A stretch of DNA of 64,000 nucleotides from Bacillota bacterium (GTDB lineage Bacteria; Bacillota; UBA4882; UBA8346), in NCBI GenBank assembly GCA_023426245.1, contig JAFABB010000033.1:1-64000 (forward strand), written 5' to 3'. The notes under the pieces were generated by a model. The model saw only the letters and a program-made list of their open reading frames with translations. It had not been told where the DNA came from and ran no database searches. This document shows positions 42,731 to 50,870 of the stretch, in pieces (within the stretch, counting starts at the first letter, position 1; the number at the start of each line of letters is the position of its first letter). The translations under genes were made by a program, and so were the position numbers.

Positions 42731-44470
42731 TTAACCTTTCTTTTGATATTTACCGCGCTTGGTGTAATGGGTATGCAGATAATGATGAGATTTTTCACCC
42801 AGGGGTTTGCCGAGAAAATCTTGATATAATTCTTGCACAGCCGGATTTTGATGGGATTTGCGAATCGGCATCCCTTTGTCTTCATCATAAATTGCTTTGA
42901 TACGGGCCAGCCGTGTTTCCAAATTGGTCGGGAACGGTTGACCGCCGCCGCCGATACATCCACCGGGACAGCACATGACTTCAATGAATTGATAGTCTGC
43001 GCTACCTTCTTTAATCTTTTCCATCAATTTTTTGGCATTGGATAATCCATGAGCGACCGCCACTTTTACCTGGGTTCTTTGCAAATCGATCGTGGCTTCC
43101 TTAACGCCTTCAATGCCTCGAACTTCTTCAAAATCAATTTTAGGCAATTCTTCTTCGGTAACTACTTCATAAACAGTACGTAAAGCGGCTTCCATTACAC
43201 CCCCGGTCGCACCAAAAATTACTGCGGCGCCAGTGGAAATTCCAAGCGGTTCGTCGAATTTTTCTTCTGGAAGGTTTTCAAAGTTAATTCCGCTTTCTCG
43301 TAGCATTCGGCCAAGTTCCCGAGTGGTGAGTACCACATCGACATCTTGATAACCGCTGCTGTTCATTTCCGGGCGTTGGCACTCATATTTCTTAGCCGTA
43401 CAGGGCATGATGGATACCAAGAAAATTTTTTCCGCCGGGATCCCTACCTTGCTTGCATAGTACGACTTCACCATAGCGCCGAACATTTGCTGGGGTGATT
43501 TGCAAGTTGATAAATGCTCGAGGAAATCTGGAAAAAAGTGTTCAATATATTTAATCCAACCCGGGCTACACGATGTAATCATCGGCAGTTTACCACCATG
43601 ATTGAGCCTTTGTAATAATTCATTCCCTTCTTCTAAAATCGTTAAATCCGCAGAGAAATCGGTATCAAAAACTTTGGCAAATCCCAATTTGCGTAGTGCA
43701 GCGGTTAGTTTACCTGTTACCACGCTTCCGGGAGGCAATCCCATCTCTTCGCCTATGGCAACCCGGATTGCCGGGGCAGTTTGAACAACTACATGGAGAT
43801 CAGGATTAGCGAGAGCATTCCAAACTTTTTGGGTATCATCAACCTCATAAATAGCTCCTACTGGACAAACATGGATACATTGACCGCAAAGAGTACATGC
43901 TACCGAATTAAGTTCTTTTCCGCCGGCCGGAGCAATAATCGTTTCATCACCACGATTAATAGCCGATAATGCTGATACTCCTTGAACTTTTTGACACATT
44001 GCAACGCAACGGCGGCATAAAATACATTTTGAAGCATCCCGGACAATAGAACAACTGGAATTATCAATGGGTAATTTTATTTTTTCTTTGGCCGGAAAAC
44101 GTTGAGAACGAACCCCAAGTTTTTCGGATAAACTTTGCAATTCACATTGTTGATTACGGATACAATTTAAACAATCTTGAGGATGATTGGAGAGTAATAA
44201 TTCCAGATTCAATTTACGGGCTTCCCTTACTGCCGGTGTATTGGTTTTAACATTCATTCCTTCGACAGCCGGTTGAGAACAAGCCGTTTGTAATGTTCGT
44301 GCTCCGGCAACCTCAACCATACAAATCCGGCACATTGCTTTTGTATCTAAATCCGGATGATAGCAAAGAGTTGGAATATCTATCCCTGCCTTTTTTACGG
44401 CTTGCAGGATAGTAGAACCGGCAGGTACTTCAATTTCTTGACTGTCGATTGTCAATTTGATCATTGCCAT
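42731..44470 (-). CDS. [FeFe] hydrogenase, CpI/HndD-type catalytic subunit
   Basis: A 579-aa iron hydrogenase. In order: a [2Fe-2S] domain (Cys36, 47, 50, 64), a His-Cys3 [4Fe-4S] site (His96, Cys100, 103, 109), two ferredoxin clusters (Cys149-159 and Cys192-202), and the H-cluster domain with L1 TSCSPGW (Cys300), L2 MPCTAKK (Cys356) and L3 EVMCCPGGC (Cys500, 504). It reduces protons to hydrogen with ferredoxin or NAD(P)H-linked partners. Two residues are unusual: Ser301 sits where most enzymes have the proton-relay Cys, and Cys499 adds a second Cys in L3. No HydB/HydC or maturase genes are nearby. Confidence 0.95.
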   Translation of the reverse strand: MAMIKLTIDSQEIEVPAGSTILQAVKKAGIDIPTLCYHPDLDTKAMCRICMVEVAGARTLQTACSQPAVEGMNVKTNTPAVREARKLNLELLLSNHPQDCLNCIRNQQCELQSLSEKLGVRSQRFPAKEKIKLPIDNSSCSIVRDASKCILCRRCVAMCQKVQGVSALSAINRGDETIIAPAGGKELNSVACTLCGQCIHVCPVGAIYEVDDTQKVWNALANPDLHVVVQTAPAIRVAIGEEMGLPPGSVVTGKLTAALRKLGFAKVFDTDFSADLTILEEGNELLQRLNHGGKLPMITSCSPGWIKYIEHFFPDFLEHLSTCKSPQQMFGAMVKSYYASKVGIPAEKIFLVSIMPCTAKKYECQRPEMNSSGYQDVDVVLTTRELGRMLRESGINFENLPEEKFDEPLGISTGAAVIFGATGGVMEAALRTVYEVVTEEELPKIDFEEVRGIEGVKEATIDLQRTQVKVAVAHGLSNAKKLMEKIKEGSADYQFIEVMCCPGGCIGGGGQPFPTNLETRLARIKAIYDEDKGMPIRKSHQNPAVQELYQDFLGKPLGEKSHHYLHTHYTKRGKYQKKG

Positions 44471-45105
44471 TCCTTATACATCCTTCCTATTCATTTTGGT
44501 TTGATGGCTAGCTTTAAAATAAATCCCAATAAGCTCCAATCTCTTATTTATAAGTAAAGTCAATTGTGCTTATCCGGCGTCCTTCATTCCTATGAAGTTG
44601 GGTGTAAAATATTCATTCCTGCTTGGTTGTAAATAATTTGCCGATGTTGTTATTTTAGTTGTTTTAACTTGGGTGTTGAATCTTGGAAAAATTCGAGTTC
44701 ATTTTGAGGAAAAAGCAAACCAATATCGAGCCATGAAAATGTTGAATCGGGTTGAAAAAAGCCAACCATCTTGAAGTCTTTTCACAAATGCTCAGGATGC
44801 TAGTTAAGATTGGGGAGTTTTTTTAAGACGGATTGATTGAAAACTCTATGATTTCTCCGGAATGATTGACTCTTATTCCTCCCTTCATGACGAATGGAAA
44901 TTGTGCTATTTTTCACAAAGTATTTCCAAAAATTAAAGGACATCGTCCTTATAAGCTTAGATAATCTAAACAATTTTAATTATAGCGGAAAATATGGTAA
45001 AATGTCAACTTATACGTTAATGTTACTATCGGAAAATTCCATTGATAACTTAATAGTTAAATCTTGTTTGTCGAAATATGTCTATAAAGATAGAAACCAC
45101 TCGAT
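44471..45105. other. Long intergenic region upstream of the hydrogenase
   Basis: No convincing gene. A minus-strand promoter at 44979-45008 would give a hydrogenase leader of about 500 bases. A short hairpin, AAGGAC with GTCCTT (44936-44950), is followed on the minus strand by TAATTTTT soon after it. A plus-strand frame of 71 codons here lacks a ribosome-binding site and looks spurious. Confidence 0.45.
44979..45008 (-). promoter_or_regulatory. Possible distal hydrogenase promoter
   Basis: On the minus strand TTGACA (45008-45003), an 18-bp spacer and TATAAT (44984-44979). Confidence 0.5.
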
Positions 45106-45615
45106 TTAATTTAAAACTTTTTCACAACGGCTAAATTTATCGGAATTATTTAACATTATTTCTTGGATGGAAAGATTACAACGGGGATGAATCACTTCGG
45201 GCGCCAATTCAAGCAGAGGCTTGATTACAAATGCTCGTTCGTTCATTTTAGGATGGGGAATAATTAATGATTCACTTTCAAACACCCAGTCTTTGTAAAG
45301 TAACAAATCTAAATCAATAATTCTTGGACCATAACGACGTGTATTTACTCGCCCCATTGTTTGCTCAATATTCTTCAAAATTTTTAAAATAGTTAGTGGG
45401 GAAAGTCCTTTTTTTTCGACAAAAGAAACCACTTGATTATAAAACCAGGGCTGTTCACGGACTTCAACAGGTTCACTGAAATATAAAGAAGAAGTGATCA
45501 TCTTAGTTCCCAGTTTCTCTTCCAGCAGTTGGACAGCATGTTTAATTTGAACTGGAGAATCTTCCAGATTGCTTCCTAAACCGATGAAAACATGCTCCCT
45601 ATTTGCTAAGGCCAT
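45106..45615 (-). CDS. folK: 2-amino-4-hydroxy-6-hydroxymethyldihydropteridine diphosphokinase
   Basis: A 169-aa pyrophosphokinase of folate synthesis, giving the diphosphate substrate of dihydropteroate synthase. Landmarks are FIGLGSNLEDSP, SLYFSEPV, NQVVSF, GPRIIDLDLLLY and IIPHPKMNERAFV. I chose ATG 45615; an upstream TTG (45627) is in the same frame. The frame stays open for about 50 further codons upstream without a start (see findings). No other folate gene is present. Confidence 0.93.
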   Translation of the reverse strand: MALANREHVFIGLGSNLEDSPVQIKHAVQLLEEKLGTKMITSSLYFSEPVEVREQPWFYNQVVSFVEKKGLSPLTILKILKNIEQTMGRVNTRRYGPRIIDLDLLLYKDWVFESESLIIPHPKMNERAFVIKPLLELAPEVIHPRCNLSIQEIMLNNSDKFSRCEKVLN

Positions 45616-45627
45616 TATACCAGGCAA

Positions 45628-45864
45628 TTCCCAAGTTCGAGTGTCTTCAACGGGAATAGCCTTTTCCCCCCTATCATTTAATCCATGCGCTTTAATATAA
45701 TTATCGATAATAATATTCGTGAAAATGAATGGGGTTCCTTCTTGAAGAATTGAAATTGAAAAAGTCCCATTATCAAGGGCTTAATTAAATCTATTCCTTT
45801 TTGCGTAGCAAGGACTGATAATTTACTTCATCGATTTGTATTCTGTTTTGTAATCCAATCAACT
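45628..45864 (-). other. Coding-like but broken sequence between dodecin and folK
   Basis: On the minus strand, the folK frame is open from 45780 to the folK start and reads like protein (for example SILQEGTPFIFTNIIIDNYI) but has no start codon. The preceding bases read as a continuation in other frames (QIDEVNYQSLLRKK, then GIDLIK). This suggests a decayed gene with frame changes, or sequence errors. Confidence 0.35.
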
Positions 45865-46069
45865 TCAATCATCCATTCGAATCGCTAAATGGAGATCAGC
45901 CCTATGACTAGTAACTTTCCTATCTTTTACGGAAGCGGCTAGATTGGCAACTTCCACTCCGCTGATATTATGGATAGTTTCCGATGCTTTTGTTACAGCC
46001 TTTTCAATCGCATCTTTCCATCCATCGGGTGAATCAGCTATCAATTTCAATAACTTTTACGACGCTCAC
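45865..46069 (-). pseudogene. Dodecin-family protein gene, frameshifted
   Basis: Dodecins are about 65-70-aa flavin-binding oligomers. GTG 46069, nine bases after AAAGGAG, begins SVVKVIEI, the standard dodecin N-terminus, but that frame stops after 11 codons. The adjacent frame continues with ADSPDGWKDAIEKAVTKASE, then TIHNISGVEVANLAASVKDR and a C-terminal ADLHLAIRMDD, all typical dodecin. Removing one G near 46042 restores a full protein. So this is a one-base insertion: a pseudogene, a sequence error, or a frameshift site. Confidence 0.75.
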
Positions 46070-46259
46070 CGAGGGTGTCTCCTTTCTTCTGACCATTACA
46101 AATTGCTCCGACGTTTTCGTTTACTTGTACTGTTGAATATTTAAAAACTAGCTTCGCGTTACTTGGAGTTCTCTGTGAAGAGAGTAAAAAATAGATCATA
46201 AGTCCGGTAATAGTTAACAAAAAACCAATTAAAAAAAGCATTAACCCTGGTTTGTTCAT
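46047..46259 (-). CDS. Small single-span membrane protein, 70 aa
   Basis: ATG 46259 follows GGTGA. One membrane helix (about residues 7-28: LMLFLIGFLLTITGLMIYFL) is followed by a polar tail (KLVFKYSTVQVNENVGAICN...). It lies between sigF and dodecin and overlaps the dodecin start by 23 bases, so the dodecin ribosome-binding site is inside it. No family recognised; could be co-transcribed with sigF. Confidence 0.5.
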   Translation of the reverse strand: MNKPGLMLFLIGFLLTITGLMIYFLLSSQRTPSNAKLVFKYSTVQVNENVGAICNGQKKGDTLGERRKSY

Positions 46260-46340
46260 CAATTTATTCACCAGGGTTATTATTGGATTGATTTTTGATC
46301 CATATACATTAACGTTTAATATTCAGAGTTTGGAGAGGAG

Positions 46341-47129
46341 TTAGTATTCTAAATCACTGACATAGAGAACTCTTAATTTATGGAGAGCTTCTTTTTCCAG
46401 TCTACAGATTTGAACTTGGGAAACACCAAATATTTCTGCGATTTGATTTTGGGTTTTTTCTTCAAAAAAACGCAACCTAATTAATTCTTTGAGCCGGGAA
46501 GGCAATTTTTCAATCGCTTCGCGCAAAGCATAATTTTCGAGCCAAACTGTGTGCTCAGTATCTTCTCCGATAAAATGTTCTCTGCATAAAACATCACCTT
46601 CGTCTTCATGGATAAAATCCTGCAGCGAGTTCAAGGGGCGAGTTGCTTCCAATGCCCCGGCAATTTCCTCACGGGGCATCCCTGTAGCGGATACTAATTC
46701 CGAAAGCGTCGGTTCTTGACCATACACGTTGGCTAACTGAATTCGAGTTTGTTCAATTTTGGCTGCAATCTCCTTTAGGCTCCGACTTACCTTAATGGGT
46801 CCGTCATCCCTGAGGTATTGTTTGATTTCTCCAATAATTACAGGAACCGCATAGGTGGAAAACTTCACTGCGAATTCGGGATCAAACTTTTCGATAGCCT
46901 TCATTAATCCCATACAACCAATTTGAAATAGATCATCAATTTCGCCGCGATAAGCAAATCGCTGAGCTATGCTCATCACCAGCCGCAAATTATGTTGAAT
47001 AATAATATTTTTTGCTTCACGGTCTCCCTTACGATATTTAGAGACTAAGTTTAAAAATTCCTCATCAGAAAGGATATTATTATCCGGTAAAGTAATTTCG
47101 CTTCTAATTATTTCCGGAGATCCCAACAT
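46341..47129 (-). CDS. sigF: RNA polymerase sporulation sigma factor SigF
   Basis: A 262-aa sigma-70 factor active in the forespore. Region 2 has HNLRLVMSIAQRF and the core-binding DLFQIGCMGLMKAIEKFD; region 4 has the helix-turn-helix KTQNQIAEIFGVSQVQICRLE. The identity as SigF rather than SigG comes from its place directly after spoIIAA-spoIIAB. ATG 47129 overlaps spoIIAB by 26 bases, giving translational coupling. Confidence 0.96.
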   Translation of the reverse strand: MLGSPEIIRSEITLPDNNILSDEEFLNLVSKYRKGDREAKNIIIQHNLRLVMSIAQRFAYRGEIDDLFQIGCMGLMKAIEKFDPEFAVKFSTYAVPVIIGEIKQYLRDDGPIKVSRSLKEIAAKIEQTRIQLANVYGQEPTLSELVSATGMPREEIAGALEATRPLNSLQDFIHEDEGDVLCREHFIGEDTEHTVWLENYALREAIEKLPSRLKELIRLRFFEEKTQNQIAEIFGVSQVQICRLEKEALHKLRVLYVSDLEY

Positions 47130-47550
47130 CGGCGGGCCCCCGTTCCGGACACTTTTTCATAACTACAGTGGTGCCTTCCATAGGCTTGGAGGTTAATATC
47201 ATTTCATCCATAAAAGACTCCATAAACACCAATCCAAGACCCATGCGTTCGGGTTCAGTCGAATATGTAGCTTGTTTTGCCTGCTCAATATTTTCAATTC
47301 CTTTGCCGAAATCTTTGATCTGAATGGTCAACATGCCATCGGCAATATCCAGATGCAATTCGATCATACCGGGGCTTTGGGGATAAGCATGAATTACACA
47401 ATTTGAAACTGCTTCGGAAACAGCGACACGAATTTCTTCGATCTCGGCCAAAGTAAATTCCAATTGCGATGCAAAAGTTGCAACAACTAATCGGGCTAGT
47501 CCAACGTTCCCAGGCATACTTGGAAATTCAACTTTTAAATAATTATTCAA
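47104..47550 (-). CDS. spoIIAB: Anti-sigma F factor SpoIIAB
   Basis: A 148-aa GHKL serine kinase that binds SigF and phosphorylates SpoIIAA. The N box is EIRVAVSEAVSNCVIHAY, the G1 box IQIKDFGKGIEN and the G2 region ERMGLGLVFMESF. The start is TTG 47550 after GAAGTGA. It lies in the conserved AA-AB-sigF order. Confidence 0.96.
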   Translation of the reverse strand: MNNYLKVEFPSMPGNVGLARLVVATFASQLEFTLAEIEEIRVAVSEAVSNCVIHAYPQSPGMIELHLDIADGMLTIQIKDFGKGIENIEQAKQATYSTEPERMGLGLVFMESFMDEMILTSKPMEGTTVVMKKCPERGPADVGISGNN

Positions 47551-47634
47551 TCACTTCAACCCCCGTTAATTGAGTGTAATGCCTAAATCCATAATTTCTT
47601 CAGCAATGAATAGAAAAGGAATTTATAAATTGAC

Positions 47635-47973
47635 CTATTCATTTCCTAGAGCCTGATGACGATTTTCATAAATAGTTATCACTTTTAATAACCCTGATAA
47701 TTCAAGGACTCTTTTGATTGGCTGGGAGACTTTGATTACTGATATTCTCCCTCCTTGTCCGCTTAGACGTTTGTATCTTCCTAAAATCACTCCAAGTCCC
47801 GAACTATCAATGAAATTAACTTTTTCTAAATCCAGTATTAGATGCCTGACCGATTCATATTGATTAAGTTTTTGTTCAATAGTCTCTTTAAACAACGGCG
47901 CAGTCTCCAAATCAAGTTCTCCATCGATAGATACAATTAGATTGGCACCTTGCCGCTCTGTTTTCAATATCAA
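47635..47973 (-). CDS. spoIIAA: Anti-sigma F factor antagonist SpoIIAA
   Basis: A 112-aa STAS-domain anti-anti-sigma factor that frees SigF when unphosphorylated. The phosphorylated Ser is in NFIDSSGLGVILGRY. I chose TTG 47973, eight bases after GGAGG. This gives MILKTERQGANLIVSIDGELD, the normal SpoIIAA length; a start at 48024 would add 17 residues that have no counterpart in the family. Confidence 0.93.
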   Translation of the reverse strand: MILKTERQGANLIVSIDGELDLETAPLFKETIEQKLNQYESVRHLILDLEKVNFIDSSGLGVILGRYKRLSGQGGRISVIKVSQPIKRVLELSGLLKVITIYENRHQALGNE

Positions 47974-48050
47974 AATGTGATCCTCCCTCCGAAGTTTCTG
48001 GAGAAATTCGCCACCCAAAACCAAGATCCTGCTGCGTAAATAAACAAAAA

Positions 48051-48108
48051 GACCCGAAAAATCACTGTTTGTAACGGTTTTTGTCTTTTTAAACAGTTAT
48101 ATCGGGTC
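48051..48108 (-). terminator. Terminator between dacF and spoIIAA
   Basis: GACCCGA (48051) pairs with TCGGGTC (48102-48108). Inside it, ACTGTTT pairs with AAACAGT. On the minus strand TTTTTG follows. This separates dacF from spoIIAA, so the sigma-F operon probably has its own promoter here. Confidence 0.7.
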
Positions 48109-48194
48109 GATTCAGATTATGTTTACTCTTGAGCGATAAATTATATTTCATCAGATCTGTGGTGGGATAATTCAAAACGAAGCCGGTAATTTTC

Positions 48195-49367
48195 TTAGTT
48201 TACCCCTGCACTGATAATCCGGTGGAATATTTGTGAACAAAGTTCAAAAAATGATGCTTTCGGTACATCATGACTTGCTACTAAATCAATGTTGCCACAA
48301 CTTTTCCCATCTGCACTTAGCAGCACTTCTCCAATTTTAGCTCCTTTTATGACAGGTGCTTTTATAAGTGGCGATAATTTTACGGTTCTTCCAATTTCAC
48401 CTTGAAAATTCCGTTTGAGTACTGCAGTTAATTCTCTAGGCACGATAGCTTCAACTTGATTTTGTCGACCTAAGAAGACGGTTACTTTACCAAGGTTTTC
48501 TCCTCCTTGGTATATGGGATATGATTTATATTGGGCAAAACCATAATTAAATAACTTGCTAATATCTTTGGAACGTATTTGAGAACTAGGAGCTTTCATA
48601 ACCACAGCTACCAAACGTACACCTTGACGTTTCGCGGTGGCTACCAGGCAGAAACCGGCTTGGCTTGTAAAACCAGTTTTCAAACCGTCACAACCCTGAT
48701 AAAACCGAACTAAATTATTGGTATTCCGTAAAAAGGACTTACCACCCCGTAAATTATCAATCCATACCCCGGACCACCGGAAAACAGTAGGATGCTTAAT
48801 AATTTCCCGTGCTAAGAAAGCCATATCTCTGGCAGATGTTACATTGCCAGATTTCCCGGAACTAGGTTCCAATCCCGTAGTATTCACATAACGGGTATCT
48901 TTTAGACCAAGTTCAACAGCCCTTTTGTTCATTAACGCAATAAAATTTTCTTCCGATCCGGATAAATATTCTGCCAAAGCATAGGACGCATCATTTGCCG
49001 AAACGATACATACGGCCTTGAGTAATTCAGCGACCGTCATCTGTTCGCCGGGTTCTAACCAGATTTGGGAACCTCCCATTTTGCAAGCCTCCGGAGAAGC
49101 ACTTACTGTGTCGGTTAATTTAATCTGTCCTCTATCAATAGCTTCCAACGTTAGAAGCATAACCATTAATTTCGTGACGCTGGCTGGGGGTAATTTAAGC
49201 TCGGAATTGTTTTGAAAAAGGATTTCGCCGCTTTCGGGCTCGAGTAAAATTGATGATAATGATTCAATTTTAAGAGTTGTACCCTCCGCAAAAGATAAGC
49301 TCACTATACCGAAGAATAAAAATGCCAATAATTGAATAATAATCCAAAATTTTAAGAACTTACTCAT
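48195..49367 (-). CDS. dacF: D-alanyl-D-alanine carboxypeptidase DacF-like
   Basis: A 390-aa penicillin-binding carboxypeptidase that trims stem peptides; DacF in Bacillus is made in the forespore. Signal peptide (about residues 1-27), SxxK in PPASVTKLM, SxN in VSANDAS, KTG in DGLKTGFT, and a C-terminal beta domain. I chose ATG 49367, after GGGGG; an upstream in-frame start would place about 19 residues before the signal peptide. The location beside spoIIA matches Bacillus synteny. Confidence 0.92.
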   Translation of the reverse strand: MSKFLKFWIIIQLLAFLFFGIVSLSFAEGTTLKIESLSSILLEPESGEILFQNNSELKLPPASVTKLMVMLLTLEAIDRGQIKLTDTVSASPEACKMGGSQIWLEPGEQMTVAELLKAVCIVSANDASYALAEYLSGSEENFIALMNKRAVELGLKDTRYVNTTGLEPSSGKSGNVTSARDMAFLAREIIKHPTVFRWSGVWIDNLRGGKSFLRNTNNLVRFYQGCDGLKTGFTSQAGFCLVATAKRQGVRLVAVVMKAPSSQIRSKDISKLFNYGFAQYKSYPIYQGGENLGKVTVFLGRQNQVEAIVPRELTAVLKRNFQGEIGRTVKLSPLIKAPVIKGAKIGEVLLSADGKSCGNIDLVASHDVPKASFFELCSQIFHRIISAGVN

Positions 49368-49693
49368 AAAAATACCCCCCTGCTTCCTACCGTTTTTCAT
49401 GATAAATATCAGGCCGAACTTCAAATTGAGATTTAATAAATCATACGCAATATTAGGGCGTTATATTCTTCATAGAGATTTTGAGAGGAAGGATTCTTCA
49501 GGGCAGAAAGAATTAATGAGGTTTAAAGCCTGATTTGGAAGCATTTGGGTATTTACTGCTGTTTTAAGAACGTGAGGGACGAATCTTTAACTCAGCGCTG
49601 AAAACTATTGGATGAGCAACAATAAAATCAAGTTTTTCAATGAAGAAAACAAAGAAGCAGTCTCATTTTCTTATGAGACTGCTTCTTTTCAAT
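49368..49693. other. Intergenic region dacF / rpmA
   Basis: It holds the rpmA terminator at 49650-49689. The dacF promoter must be here but is not evident; no gene seen. Confidence 0.5.
49650..49689 (-). terminator. Terminator of the rplU-prp-rpmA operon
   Basis: AAAGAAGCAGTCTCAT is perfectly inverted as ATGAGACTGCTTCTTT around a 6-base loop, just after the rpmA stop. Confidence 0.85.
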
Positions 49694-49996
49694 TTAGGCA
49701 TTTACTTTCTGTTGCTCGGGATAAATACTGACCTGTTTATCAGATTTACCCACTCGTTCGAAAGTCACAAAACCATCAATTTTGGCGTATAAAGTGTCAT
49801 CCGAACCTATACCCACGTTATTACCGGGATGGAATTTGGTACCCCGTTGTCTGACGATAATACTGCCCGCCGATACTTGCTGGCCACCAAAACGTTTTAC
49901 CCCCAAACGTTGGGCGTTACTGTCACGACCATTTCGGGAACTTCCCACTCCTTTTTTATGGGCGAAAAATTGTAAGTCAATTTTTTGGATCACCAT
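49694..49996 (-). CDS. rpmA: Ribosomal protein L27 (with Prp-cleaved N-terminus)
   Basis: A 100-aa large-subunit protein at the peptidyl-transferase centre. The first residues MVIQKIDLQFF precede AHKKGVGSS; the sequence LQFF|AHKKG is the Bacillota site cut by Prp protease, whose gene is adjacent. ATG 49996 is favoured over a start three codons earlier. Confidence 0.98.
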   Translation of the reverse strand: MVIQKIDLQFFAHKKGVGSSRNGRDSNAQRLGVKRFGGQQVSAGSIIVRQRGTKFHPGNNVGIGSDDTLYAKIDGFVTFERVGKSDKQVSIYPEQQKVNA

Positions 49997-50001
49997 ATTT
50001 G

Positions 50002-50334
50002 TCACACCTCCACTTCGCTAACTTTTAAATATTCGGGATATTGGGCGGCGATATCTTTTAAACCGATAATCATTACTTGAACGATGAGATTTACATGATC
50101 CATTTCGGCGGGGACATTGTCCCAATCACATTCCAACCAACCCTTTTCAGGATTTTGTTTAATTCGCAAACTTAATTGGGTAAGTTCCTGCAACCCTAAA
50201 ATGGACGTCATCGTTAAAGCAGAAATACCGGCACATATTACATCAGTGCCTTTTTCACTATAATCAGCATGTCCTTTGCAAGAAAAGCCTAATATGTTAT
50301 GGAATGAATCCCGTTTAATATGAATGGACACCAT
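50002..50334 (-). CDS. prp: Ribosomal-processing cysteine protease Prp
   Basis: A 110-aa cysteine protease that removes the N-terminal peptide of L27. The catalytic His and Cys are in SCKGHADYSEKG and DVICAGISAL. Its ATG overlaps the rplU stop by one base (TAATG) and it is followed by rpmA after five bases, the conserved rplU-prp-rpmA order. Confidence 0.95.
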   Translation of the reverse strand: MVSIHIKRDSFHNILGFSCKGHADYSEKGTDVICAGISALTMTSILGLQELTQLSLRIKQNPEKGWLECDWDNVPAEMDHVNLIVQVMIIGLKDIAAQYPEYLKVSEVEV

Positions 50335-50702
50335 TAGGCTTCAACTTGTTCAGCTGTTTCAGTGGATTCAGCCGCTGCTTTTTTGGTCTTTTTAACCTTC
50401 TCAATCTTTTCAATCAAAAGACTGGTAAAAGGTTGACGATGACCGTAGCGCTTCCGAATATTCTTTTTGGGCTTGTAGTGGAATACCAGAATTTTTTTAT
50501 CTTTATCCTGATTTTCTACTTTGCAGGTGACTTTATAACCTTCGACATAAGGAGTTCCAACAACGGTTTTATCTCCACCGACCATCAATACTTTATCGAT
50601 ACTAACTGTTGAACCAACTTCAACCGCGATTTTTTCTACCTTGACTCTGTCGCCTTCTTGTACTTTGTACTGCTTGCCACCACATTCGATAATTGCATAC
50701 AT
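50334..50702 (-). CDS. rplU: Ribosomal protein L21
   Basis: A 122-aa L21: MYAIIECGGKQYKV start, GTPYVEGYKVTCKV, and HYKPKKNIRKRYGHRQPFT. The C-terminus adds about 20 Ala/Glu/Lys residues (KKTKKAAAESTETAEQ). AGGGGAGGTG precedes ATG 50702. Confidence 0.98.
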   Translation of the reverse strand: MYAIIECGGKQYKVQEGDRVKVEKIAVEVGSTVSIDKVLMVGGDKTVVGTPYVEGYKVTCKVENQDKDKKILVFHYKPKKNIRKRYGHRQPFTSLLIEKIEKVKKTKKAAAESTETAEQVEA

Positions 50703-50775
50703 TTTAACACCTCCCCGCATTAGACTCGCCGAACTCGGCACTCTAGAAACAAAATTCATTCTCGTACTAGAGATT
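50703..50775 (-). promoter_or_regulatory. L21-type ribosomal protein leader
   Basis: On the minus strand the leader contains GTGCCGAGTTCGGCGAG (a GCCGA/TCGGC hairpin), then CTAATGCGGGGAGGTG before the start. This pattern resembles the L21 leader found in Bacillota. I cannot run a covariance model. Confidence 0.5.
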
Positions 50776-50841
50776 TATTGGCCTTATCGAACGGTTACAT
50801 GGAGTAAACCCCATAAATGAGGTTAAAAACCCACAAAAATA

Positions 50842-50870
50842 ATATTAACATGGAGGTTCACAGTTGTCAA
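50842..50870 (-). promoter_or_regulatory. rplU promoter
   Basis: On the minus strand TTGACA (50870-50865) and TAATAT (50847-50842) with a 17-bp spacer. The -35 overlaps the end of rng. Confidence 0.75.

Noticed and set aside
44894..45109. Plus-strand frame of 71 codons upstream of hydrogenase
   Set aside because: No ribosome-binding site, poor composition, and it overlaps the end of folK.
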